Source of the DNA: Lepturacanthus savala | Taxonomy: Eukaryota > Chordata > Actinopteri > Scombriformes > Trichiuridae | Direction of reading: 5' to 3' | Length of the DNA: 64,000 nt | NCBI GenBank assembly: GCA_030544235.1 | Contig: CM060463.1 | Location: 16,741,690-16,805,689, forward strand | Part shown: positions 35,970 to 44,189 of the stretch, piece after piece | How positions within the stretch are numbered: position 1 is the stretch's first letter | Layout: each line of letters begins with the position of its first letter | Position numbers and translations under genes: made by a program | Notes under the pieces: model-generated | The model's input: the letters and a program-made list of their open reading frames with translations, nothing else | Database searches by the model: none | Told to the model about the DNA's origin: nothing

Positions 35970-37130
35970 ACGTTCATTTGTCATCAAGGCTAAATGCTCT
36001 GTGACAGAACTTGGCCCACTTTGTGCTGGGTCTACAGGTTTGGTGGTCTTACCATAGCACTGTCTATAGCACACACTCTCATTTCTCTCCTGTTCTGATC
36101 TGGTATTATGCCGAAACCTAATATCTCCGAACCATCTCTCCCTACATGATTGTATGGAACTGTGTGTGAACCTACAACCGACATTGTAATTGTTTTCTCA
36201 ATGTTTGGGTCAGTATCTGGTATTGTCATTATGCCAAGCTTCTCTATCTTTTATTATTTCCTTTTACTCCCTTCTCTATTGCACTTTTGAGACTCTACAT
36301 TCACTTGCTTTTGATCTTCAAGCTTCAAAACCATAACACCTTATCCAAGCTCTCATGTATCGCATACTTTATGGATGATCCATTTTCATAAACTTTCTTC
36401 CCCATCTCTACTCACTCTGTCATCCTGCCTATTCAGGAAAACTATGTAGCTTGTGCGCAACATATTTGGCTATACTGCAAATACAGACAACACTAAAAAT
36501 GTGGGATTACACATGAATGACTTCATCGTTCTATCTGTGAGCCTTGTAGTGACAATCTTCTAGGCCAAAGGTCAATTCCCAGGCCACCACAAATATTTTA
36601 ATTCATAGATAGATTCCCACACACATTCAATCAATCACCACACCTCCCATTGAGTGTTGATCTGATCTACTTCAACTGTTCAGAGTGCTTCAGTTAACAC
36701 CGTCAGGTTTTCACACTCCTGCTGCTTCAACCAGATAAACACTCACACACACACACTCATTTTCTTTTTTTAGTTTGTTTTTTCAGCATCAGGCAATCCA
36801 GCCCAGCTTTGGTTGATCAAGACAAATATACTTCAAACTAGGTTATGTTGGACAATCCAGCCCCAGGCAATCCAGCCATTTTTAACCTCAATTTGTGATA
36901 AACTAAGTATATTTACTGCAGCCAATATACTTCCCGGGAAAATTGCTTCACTCACCAAAAAATGATTCATCTCTGTCTCTGTGGAATCCTGTTACTCTGG
37001 CTCAGCTGGATTCCATGTTGGGTCCGCCGACCTCCTATTGTTTTCCCTTAATTCGAAGCAGATTTTTGTAACTGCTGTGCGCAGACTTCACGGCAGTCTG
37101 TTCAGCATGTCCCAGCAGGCCAGGGGTTCT
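35970..37130 (-). other. Retroviral 5' internal region, gag/protease not recognisable
   Basis: Expected to hold leader, gag and protease. I find only short frames (for example 36,032-36,229) and no zinc knuckle. A phrase AATCCAGCC is repeated at 36,798, 36,855 and 36,870. A short CA patch lies at about 36,743-36,757. Confidence 0.45.
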
Positions 37131-37137
37131 TGGGATT

Positions 37138-37154
37138 CGGCTCGAAAGGGACCA
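37138..37154 (-). promoter_or_regulatory. Primer-binding-site-like sequence
   Basis: Reading on the minus strand, three bases after the LTR end (CCAACA) there is TGGTCCCTTTCGAGCCG. It begins with TGG, the complement of a tRNA 3'-CCA, as retroviral primer sites do. The tRNA identity is not certain; a tRNA-Arg-type primer is one possibility. Confidence 0.6.
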
Positions 37155-37157
37155 AAA

Positions 37158-37509
37158 TGTTGGATATTTTCAGCTCTAATTGAAAAGACCACACAGAGAT
37201 CAGAATTATTTAAAGTGAAAAAGCAATCTTTTAGTTGCAAAGAGACAGGCAGAAGTATTCAAATCACAGAGTCTTGGCCAAATCTAAATAAAACTTTACA
37301 CACAGAGAACTTTATACAGCGACATATCTCAGTCCAGGCAAATCTTCTTCTCCATGGCAACTAGGATGTGGGAGACAGGTTGAAGCCTCCATGTGATGCA
37401 TTCCTCAGGTCCCAAACCTGGTCCCACTGCCTTTAATCGCTGTCCTCAAAGTTGTTTTGAGAACAGTATGGTCTGAAACAAGCGAGGCTGTTCTGCCTCG
37501 CTTGTTTCA
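37158..37509 (-). repeat. Endogenous retrovirus 5' LTR (~352 bp)
   Basis: Matches the truncated copy at 31,180-31,356 and contains TAAATAAAACTTTACACACA. The outer boundary is proposed at TTTCA (37,505-37,509), giving TG...CA ends, because Penelope-like sequence resumes a few bases later. The distal end folds into a perfect 15-bp hairpin. No matching short target duplication was found. Confidence 0.7.
37474..37509. repeat. Perfect 15-bp hairpin at the LTR edge
   Basis: TGAAACAAGCGAGGC and GCCTCGCTTGTTTCA are exact complements separated by TGTTCT. It is followed by CCCTAACCCTA. Confidence 0.9.
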
Positions 37510-37517
37510 ACCCTAAC

Positions 37518-37970
37518 CCTAGCCACATCATTGGGACAAGACTCAGCTGTACATCTGCATCTGAAGGACAAACTTCACTTTTTTGATGACTCTAGTGTCC
37601 TTTTTTGGACAGGGAAGACATGGTTTGAGAGAGGGGTAAAAGAAGCTATCTATGTCCACTTAAAGAAATCAGCGAAAGAGGTGGGCGCCTAAGGCACAAT
37701 CCTTCTGCCACTTACAATGCTGTCTTGGGAGCTCTCCTCAAGAAACGTAAAACTCATTCACACCTGGGAGGATGTGACACAAATTTGGTTTCACAACCAC
37801 TCTGGGTTTTAAATGCCTTGGTTTCCTACACTTAAATCTCTGAAGAAGCCTCTTGAGATGAAATGCCTTCAAATAAACTAAGAAATCCAGTTGCTTTTCT
37901 CTACAACACTTCAAGATAAAGGTGACCCGGAAGATTGAGAATCTTCATGGACACCAGTGAAAACACCTGC
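37518..37970 (+). mobile_element. Penelope-like element fragment, plus strand, right part
   Basis: Starts with the frame SLGQDSAVHLHLK, then (after a frameshift) FERGVKEAIYVHLKKS, the C-terminal half of a GIY-YIG endonuclease. It continues through the element's 3' region, including CTGAAGAAGCC at about 37,842 and AAATCCAGTTGC at about 37,887, both of which have counterparts at the 3' end of the copy near 42,660-42,720. It continues the fragment at 31,091-31,179. Confidence 0.8.
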
Positions 37971-38582
37971 ACTTTCACCATTTTACTAGTAAAATAGTAT
38001 CTTTAGACCATAATATTTCAACTTTCATTAAAGTATCTGAATACTTCTTCCACTACTGACATATTTAGAAACTGTACCTTAAACCAAGACATCAGGACGA
38101 CCCTGTGGTTGTGATGTCACCACTATAAACCCTCCCTGCATTCATAGCCGTTCAAATCAACCAATCAGAGAGGCTTCTTTATACAGCTCCAGAGAGAAGC
38201 TTGAGAGAGAAGATGGAAAATTATATTAAGATGATTTTTTGTAGTTAAAGATCTTCTGTGTTTGTCTACTGGCAGTGAAAAAGTAATTACACAAACACTG
38301 AGTAAAAAATAAATAAAAAACAGAAGTTATGGTTGCAGCTGTAAGATAGTGGATTAATTATTTATAGCATCACACAACCCCTGCGAAATGATTAATTTCA
38401 CTGTCAGAATTCCAATCAGCAGGGAGTGTCTCCACAGACACAAGGTTAGAAAACTCTAGTCTAGTTTGAGACACTGGGATTTATTTGGTGGTAAAAGGCT
38501 TAAATCCGCATTGTGTGAACTCATTTGACATTGGATTGGATATTTATTTAAAAGTTCCACACTCAAGCTTCAAAACCACAAC

Positions 38583-38640
38583 TATCTTTTTAGGGATATC
38601 AAAACTTCAAATAAAACCCAGGAAAGTGCAAATAAAAAAT
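38583..38640 (+). repeat. Dispersed repeat, copy shared with 3,059-3,115
   Basis: See the counterpart. Contains ATCAAAACTTCAAATAAAAC then CCAGGAAAGTGCA. Confidence 0.5.
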
Positions 38641-40330
38641 AACTTTAACATTGCTATAGCTCAATTACCTGAAAACAAAAGGGTCATGGAAGGTCCAGCA
38701 TCAAGTGCAGGCATGTCTGAGAAAAAAAAAGTCAGAAAAAGGTTTGTCTAGAGTAAACATTCTGTGTAAACCACTACACTAGCATCATTACTACTTTTGT
38801 CTGTACAGCACATTTTAGTGGATGACAAATATGCAAAAATTGATGCACTGGACATATTTACATTTTGAACTGATGTTGGCCTGAGAGTAAATATGGGGAT
38901 GACCAAACTTCCCAAACATTCTCCTGTGAGGTATATGAATGTCTACTAAAACATTACAGTAATCCATCTAATACTTTCTGAGATGTTTTAGACATTGCCT
39001 CAGAGCCGTGCCCCTGCTGTAGCAAGGCAAAAAGAAAAATTTAAATTCAACACTCATGTCAGTAATAATTCACTATTGCCAGCAAACAGATCAAATCTGG
39101 TGGAAGTGCAGCGAATCTCATCTTTTCTTTTGGGGCAGCGATAATGCAGATAATGTTTTGTGAAATGTGTCATAAATCTTTTAGAGCTCAGCCGTGTTTA
39201 TTTTTCCCCGTATCTGTATAAATTGTGCCAAAGCGCTGCCAGCGGTGAGAAGGGCCGAACTAAACTACATTAGGGCAGGCTCCTGTGTAGCAACACCTTC
39301 TGTCTGTCTCTATCGCTCTCACACACATTTCTTTCCCCTCCTCCTCTGTTCGCCGAGGTGCTGTCGCTGTCTCTTCCTCTCTTTAACCAACCCACACCAC
39401 CCCCCTCCCCCAGCTCCCTGAAAGGCTAACGCCCAAAATCAATTGCGCTCACTCAATTTATATCAGCTCAACTCAGCCGCGGCTGAATGGAATGCGCAGT
39501 TCACGCCGTTCTAAACTGGCCGCAAATGTTCGACATCATCAATAACACGACCGATAGGCATCAGGTACAATGAAAGGGTACAGAAAATAAACATTACTGT
39601 TGAACCGCAGATAACTGTACGCTTCATTTTTTCCTATCAGCATAGAGGAAATTCAAAACCATTTGAAGACCAGACCATTATATATATATATATACACTGT
39701 CACTCAGTAAATGAACCTGACTGCATCATTTCTATTCACTGGCCAGGAGGAATGCCATACGAAATCACAATGAAGAATTCAGAATAACAATGAGTTTATC
39801 TTTACCCAGAGAATAAGATCCTTGACTAAAAAGAAAGCTGTAAGGCAAGTTTTAATGAGGTTTCTGAGGGATCATCCTTACATTAGTTATTATACGTCTT
39901 TAATAGGTCACTGTTATGTCATTTTTATTTAATGCTTCAGAACCACTTTAAGACAGAAAATAGAGAACAATAACTAGCCTGGTCCTGCAGTAATAAATTA
40001 TTTCACTGACTGAAAAGCAGTGTGAGTATTTGACACTAAAAATGAATTCCGAACACCGGTTCTTCCTCAAAGTGATGAGCGTTACAGAGGAGCACACTCG
40101 AGTTTTGCTTTTTAAATATTCATAGTCATAATGTATTGGCAAACACAAACAGCTGACGCAAGTGTTTGCTCGGGGATATTGGGCTGGTAAAGGCAGGCAG
40201 CATCTTCCCCCTCGCGGGAGGGGAGAAATTCAATTGAAGGATTTGGAGAAAATCCTGTCGGGGTGAACTGTGTCTGCTCCAGTTGCAAATGCAGCGTTCT
40301 GCAGCATCCTGTTGTTTCCCTCTGGGCTGT

Positions 40331-40393
40331 GCGTGTGTGTGCGTGTGTGTGCGTGTGTGTGCGTGTGCCTGTGTGTGTGAGAGAGAGAGAGAA
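40331..40393. repeat. (GTGTGC)n/(TG)n then (GA)7
   Basis: GTGTGTGTGC units repeat with an octa/decamer rhythm, followed by GAGAGAGAGAGAG. Confidence 0.9.
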
Positions 40394-41623
40394 GCACTGT
40401 GAGGTGAGGGGGTGGGTTATAAAATCAAAGTTCCCAAGAAATCAGAATGGTAAGGAAGGGAAAGTAACGATCTGCTCTATTTTAGTACACTTCTTATTTT
40501 TCACTTGTTGATTTATTTAACACGATAATTTAATCTTTTGTGTCTTTCTTCAAACCAAAAAAAAAGAACATACTTTTATAGCAATGTCTGAAATTGTGAA
40601 AATTGTTTTACAGTAAATAGAAGTAACAGCATATATCTGAAAAAGTATCATAGCGCCGCAAGAGGAGTGGTGATCTTTCACAATGGTTCCTGTAGCTTTC
40701 AGCAACAGATTCAGTGACATCATTAGGAAAAGATCAGCTGGTGGAAAACAGCAACACATGTTGAGTTCTTTGTTTTAGCTACGATACTGAAGTGGAATAA
40801 GCAATCACCTGCCTATTTTCACATTAATCAGACATAATAATCTTTCATTGTTTGTTTCTGGCCAACGTAACTTAACCTAATTGTAAGTCCAATATCTAAT
40901 TGAAATATCCTTTTAGCTCCTTTTTAAGTCTATGCTAAGTCCTGAGAAAAAATATGTGGCTCTTTAAAATCCTCCATTATGTACAATAGCTAATGACTAT
41001 GGAAAACTGTAATGTCCTCTGAGAGGCAATTTGGTACAGCACAGAACAAATAGACACATTAAAAGCACATCAGATAAACAACAAAAAAACCCTAACAACA
41101 ATAGTCCAAGATCATCTATAGCAGCATAACAGCCGACATAAATATCATTGCAGTTCAGGCAGGCATTTAAAATGCATGTCAAAAACTGTACACCAACAAT
41201 TGGTCAAATACATATTGAGAATAATGCAAAACGAACAGTATATATTCCAATATTTCACCTCCCTGTGGCCATGTAATTTCTCACCTCAATGGTTATTGCA
41301 TCTTGTTTAATTGAGTTAACGCCATTAGTTCTTTTGCACGCATGGATCTGACAGTCTTCGTGTATCTGTACCTCTGACCAGAGGGAGAGGCTGGGATGCC
41401 ACTGAAGGTGGATGGGTTGTATCCATGGAGACCTTTGTCTCCGTCTTCTCAGTTAGCCTGATAAGCTACTACAGGCAACGGGGTCAGTAGGAACGTATAT
41501 GCCAGCATATTTTAAATAAGGAAGGTTAGTTTCAAAGATTTGTTTAATAGAATACGATTTTTTGGTGTCAGTAAGTGTGCAGCTGGCCCTAATCTTTAAA
41601 GGGACTAAGATAGGGGAGACCGG

Positions 41624-41699
41624 GGCTTGTTATCACATGGGTAAAATGTCATATTACAATTATCTTTACCATCAGAGGGTGCAACTAAAAAGTGGAATA
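41624..41699 (+). repeat. Direct repeat, left copy (~76 bp)
   Basis: Shares GCTTGTTATCACATGGGTAA, AATTATCTTTACCATCAGAG and GGGTGCAACTAAAAAGTGGA with 42,116-42,186, with a few substitutions. The two copies bracket both MITEs B and C. Confidence 0.85.
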
Positions 41700-41720
41700 C
41701 TTTTCTTTTTTCCTTTACAT

Positions 41721-41854
41721 CAGGGGTGGGAAACCCTGGTCCTGTTCCAACCAATCAGAAACACACGTAATGCTATGGAGCTTCATTAGTAGAATCCGGT
41801 GTGTTTGGTTGGAACAAAATCCTGCAACCACAGTACCAGGGTTGCCCACCCCTG
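41721..41854. mobile_element. Foldback hAT-like MITE, copy B (134 bp)
   Basis: Ends CAGGGGTGGGAAACCCTGGT and ACCAGGGTTGCCCACCCCTG are inverted repeats. The inside keeps GTTCCAACC / GGTTGGAAC. It is shorter than copies A and C, with an internal deletion. Confidence 0.82.
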
Positions 41855-41875
41855 CTATAATAAGGAAACTATATA

Positions 41876-41883
41876 CTATAGAC
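41876..41883 (+). repeat. Left target-site duplication of MITE C
   Basis: CTATAGAC, identical to 42,081-42,088. Confidence 0.85.
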
Positions 41884-42080
41884 CAGGGGTAGGCAAACCT
41901 GGTCCTAGAGAGCTGCAGTGGGTGCAGGTTTTGGTTCCAACCAAGCATTTACACACCTGAATCTACTAATCAACCACTGGAGTCCTTGATTAGTACCTTC
42001 ATTAGTAGAATCAGGTGTGTTAATGCTTGGTTGGAATAAAAACCTGCACCCGCAGGCTGGCTCTCTAGGACCTACACCTG
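41884..42080. mobile_element. Foldback hAT-like MITE, copy C (197 bp, intact duplications)
   Basis: Starts CAGGGGTAGGCAAACCTGGT, ends CTAGGACCTACACCTG. Internal paired blocks include GGTTCCAACCAAGCA against TGCTTGGTTGGAA and TCTACTAATCAA against ATTAGTAGAATCAG. Perfect 8-bp duplications (CTATAGAC) flank it, which places the family with 8-bp-TSD transposons such as hAT and suggests a comparatively recent insertion. Confidence 0.9.
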
Positions 42081-42088
42081 CTATAGAC
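42081..42088 (+). repeat. Right target-site duplication of MITE C
   Basis: CTATAGAC, identical to 41,876-41,883. Confidence 0.85.
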
Positions 42089-42115
42089 TATATATAAGGA
42101 AACCAAAATAAGGGA

Positions 42116-42186
42116 GCTTGTTGTCACATGGGTAAATTGTCATATTACTATTATCTTCACCACCAGAGGGTGCAACTAAAAAGTGG
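42116..42186 (+). repeat. Direct repeat, right copy (~71 bp)
   Basis: Second copy of the sequence at 41,624-41,699, 492 bp downstream. Confidence 0.85.
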
Positions 42187-42189
42187 ACT

Positions 42190-42645
42190 TTTGAGTTTGT
42201 TTCGAACCAAAATTACAGGTGTGAGGACACACACCTTCCCTTGACCAAGGTCTGGACCAAACAGCAAACTGATCAAATTGAACCATGGTTTGTAGTTGCA
42301 TTGTAGTATTAGTAGCATTTTTTGGTTGGTATTTGGTCAGTCTTGGAACAATTACAGGAAGAACAACCAGAAAATAAGTTTCATTTGATCTTTCATTGGC
42401 TACCACTGCTCGCTCTCCTTATGTTTTCTGTAGTTTACTCATCTCTTTTTATCTTTTTTCTCTCTTTTTTTCTTCCCTGTTCCTCTCTCGCCTCTTTTAA
42501 AATTCGACAGCAAACCCTAATAATTTCACTTTTAACCACGTCAAATGACTTTCCATACTATCTGATGACAGCCTGTGCCGCTCTGATCGGTCTGATCAGG
42601 TTTACTGTCATTGGTGCAGACAGACCGAACTGGTCAAGGGGTTTT
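42190..42645. other. Gene-free stretch
   Basis: Unique sequence with a pyrimidine-rich patch (42,440-42,500). Nothing recognised before the Penelope-like 3' end. Confidence 0.45.
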
Positions 42646-42674
42646 AAAAAGTAGGCAACTGGACTTTTTCTTTG

Positions 42675-42725
42675 AGCTTGAAGACGTTTCGCCTTTCATC
42701 CGAAAGGCTTCTTCAGTTCTAGCCT
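42675..42725 (-). ncRNA. Hammerhead-ribozyme-like motif in the Penelope-like 3' region
   Basis: The minus strand reads CTGAAGA, A, then GCCTTTC-GGAT-GAAAGGC (perfect 7-bp stem II with a 4-nt loop), then GAAAC and GTC, the order of a hammerhead core. Flanks GGCTAGAA and TTCAAGCT pair over seven positions with one A-A mismatch, forming stem I. Hammerhead motifs are known in Penelope-like elements. Reservations: there is one extra A before stem II, and stem III is only ACGT with no loop, so cleavage would need a dimer or may be lost. Confidence 0.55.
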
Positions 42726-42837
42726 GATGCTGGAAACCAGGAGCTATATCTCTGGATCACAGAGGGTGGAGCTATAGACCACACCTCCCATCCCATAACA
42801 AAGGGTCACATAGGTCACCCTTCAAGGTGTGAATTTG

Positions 42838-42900
42838 GATGAGAGTCGTTGTGGTAACGACTCTCATTCCAATTCAAGGTGTGACTTGGAATGAGAGTCG
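42838..42900. repeat. Hairpin plus third copy of a GAGAGTCGT motif
   Basis: GGATGAGAGTCGTT pairs with AACGACTCTCATTCC around GTGGT (one extra base), and GGAATGAGAGTCGTGGTC repeats the motif at 42,888-42,905. It covers the stop codon region of the endonuclease frame. Confidence 0.8.
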
Positions 42901-43751
42901 TGGTCACATGATCCAGAGAGAGAGTCCTGCTCTGATGGTGAAGAGCAGTTAAACTTCCTGGGATGAGATCTCAAGGCAGGATGGTATGTAGCAGATAGGT
43001 TATGACGCAGTCCCCCTCCTCTGTTCAGAGTAGGTTGTTCCAAATGGACATAAATGGCCTCTTTCACTCCTCTCTCAAACCACCTGTCCTCCTTATCTAA
43101 GATGTGTACATCAATGTCTTTAAAGGAGTGTCCCTTTTCCTTCAGATGTAGATGTACTGCTGAGTCCTGTCCTGATGTGGTGGCCCTCCTGTGTTGTGCC
43201 ATGCGTTTGCGGAGTGGTTGCTTAGTTTCACCAATATATAGATCCGGGCACTCTTCACTGCATTGTACTGCATAAACCACATTGTTGAGATTTTGTCTTG
43301 GGGTTTTGTCCTTGGGGTGGACCAGTCTCTGTCTGAGGGTGTTACCAGGCTTGAAATAAACTGGGATGTTGTGCTTGCTGAAGATTCTTCTTAGTTTCTC
43401 TGAGAGACCAGATACGTACGGCACTACCACATGATTCCTTCTGTTCTTCTTTTTGTCTTTCTGTGTTTCGTTTTCTTTCTCCTGTCTTTTATTCATCTTT
43501 ATGAATGCCCAGTTGGGGTAACCACAATTCCTTAGTGCCTGTTTGATGTGTGTGTGTTCCTTCTCTTTCCCTTCTGTTTTGGAAGGGATGCTGTCTGCCC
43601 GGTGTTGTAGGGTTCTGATGACGCCCAGTTTGTGTTCCAGTGGGTGATGAGAGTCAAATGAGGGGGGCCCCTTCCTTGTGAATCTTCGGGAGCCCGTATA
43701 TGCATGGGATGGTGTCCCCTGGGTAGAGTCTGTAGTACATGTGTTGATCAA
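42864..43751 (-). CDS. Penelope-like element C-terminal protein: GIY-YIG endonuclease frame
   Basis: An uninterrupted frame of 295 codons. Residues 33-50 (FDSHHPLEHKLGVI) are the stretch just after the polymerase palm/thumb. 65-105 is Lys/Glu-rich linker. 158-174 has VVY and LYIG, the two halves of the GIY-YIG signature, with Cys164 and Cys168 between. Arg181/183 and His187 follow; FERGVKEA (225-232) has the expected Glu, and TLNRGGG (241-247) the Asn. Such domains nick DNA. The annotated start is only the first in-frame start-like codon; the true protein would have continued from the N-terminal part at 43,654-44,181, from which it is frame-shifted. Probably not expressed. Confidence 0.82.
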   Translation of the reverse strand: MINTCTTDSTQGTPSHAYTGSRRFTRKGPPSFDSHHPLEHKLGVIRTLQHRADSIPSKTEGKEKEHTHIKQALRNCGYPNWAFIKMNKRQEKENETQKDKKKNRRNHVVVPYVSGLSEKLRRIFSKHNIPVYFKPGNTLRQRLVHPKDKTPRQNLNNVVYAVQCSEECPDLYIGETKQPLRKRMAQHRRATTSGQDSAVHLHLKEKGHSFKDIDVHILDKEDRWFERGVKEAIYVHLEQPTLNRGGGLRHNLSATYHPALRSHPRKFNCSSPSEQDSLSGSCDHDSHSKSHLELE

Positions 43752-44181
43752 TGGATTCTGTATGTCTCAGGTCTTGTAGGCAGCGGATAATCTTCTTTTT
43801 GTAGCCCTCGGTTGGGTCTCTTTTCAGTTTCTCATAGGTGTTAGTGTCGCTGAGTAGATTGTTCATTTTGGAGTTATACTCAGTCGTGTTTAGCACCACT
43901 GTGCATCTCCCTTTATCTGCTGGTAGTATGGTGATGTTTTTGTCCTTGCTTAGAGATGTAATGGCTTTCCTCTCCGGGTAAGTGAGATTTGAAGTGGGGA
44001 CCTTTGCACTTGTGAGAGCTGCAGATACCTTCATCCTGATTTGTTCTGCTTCAGCATGAGGTATCCTGTTGTTCCTAATGGCTGACCGAACTGAGACAGA
44101 AAGGAGTGGAGACCTATCGCCTAAAATGAGATAGTAAAAAGAGATAGTATAATAATATAATACAATGCTTGTTCGAGTCAC
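43654..44181 (-). pseudogene. Penelope-like element N-terminal fragment
   Basis: The frame contains ILPADKGRCTVVLNTTEYN and ends YGLPKIHKEGAPL, the conserved blocks preceding the reverse-transcriptase palm in Penelope-like elements. Immediately after KEGAP the DNA switches, in another frame, to FDSHHPLEH, which in a complete element lies past the palm. The deletion therefore removes the catalytic centre. The first ~30 residues look like flanking DNA. Confidence 0.85.
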
Positions 44182-44189
44182 ATTCAGTC

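Larger units (their letters stand above)
31180..37509 (-). mobile_element. Degenerate endogenous retrovirus (provirus remnant), minus strand
   Basis: Direct repeats at both ends (LTRs), a primer-binding-site-like sequence next to the right one, and internal pol pieces in the order reverse transcriptase, RNase H, integrase going leftward show an old minus-strand provirus. RNase H and integrase style resemble epsilon/gamma-type fish retroviruses (inference). Many stops and frameshifts interrupt it, the gag and env regions are not recognisable, and an L2 LINE replaces part of the 3' LTR region. It sits within a Penelope-like element. Confidence 0.82.
37975..41615. other. Gene-free stretch with scattered repeat fragments
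   Basis: 38,030-38,065 (AAGTATCTGAATACTTCTTC, then CACTACTG) is a very common fish repeat phrase. 38,583-38,640 pairs with the repeat at 3,059. 39,430-39,560 is a non-repetitive, CpG-containing segment (possible regulatory DNA). (TA) patch at 39,680-39,693. No gene recognised. Confidence 0.45.
42650..44181 (-). mobile_element. Penelope-like element with deleted polymerase core
   Basis: On the minus strand it carries the N-terminal part of the element's protein, then the C-terminal endonuclease, then a 3' region with the phrase AAGTCCAGTTGCC at about 42,654-42,666 that is also found (slightly changed) near 37,887. The reverse-transcriptase palm, with its catalytic Asp residues, is missing. 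Penelope-like elements couple a telomerase-related reverse transcriptase to a GIY-YIG endonuclease and move by target-primed copying. This copy could not do so alone. Confidence 0.9.
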
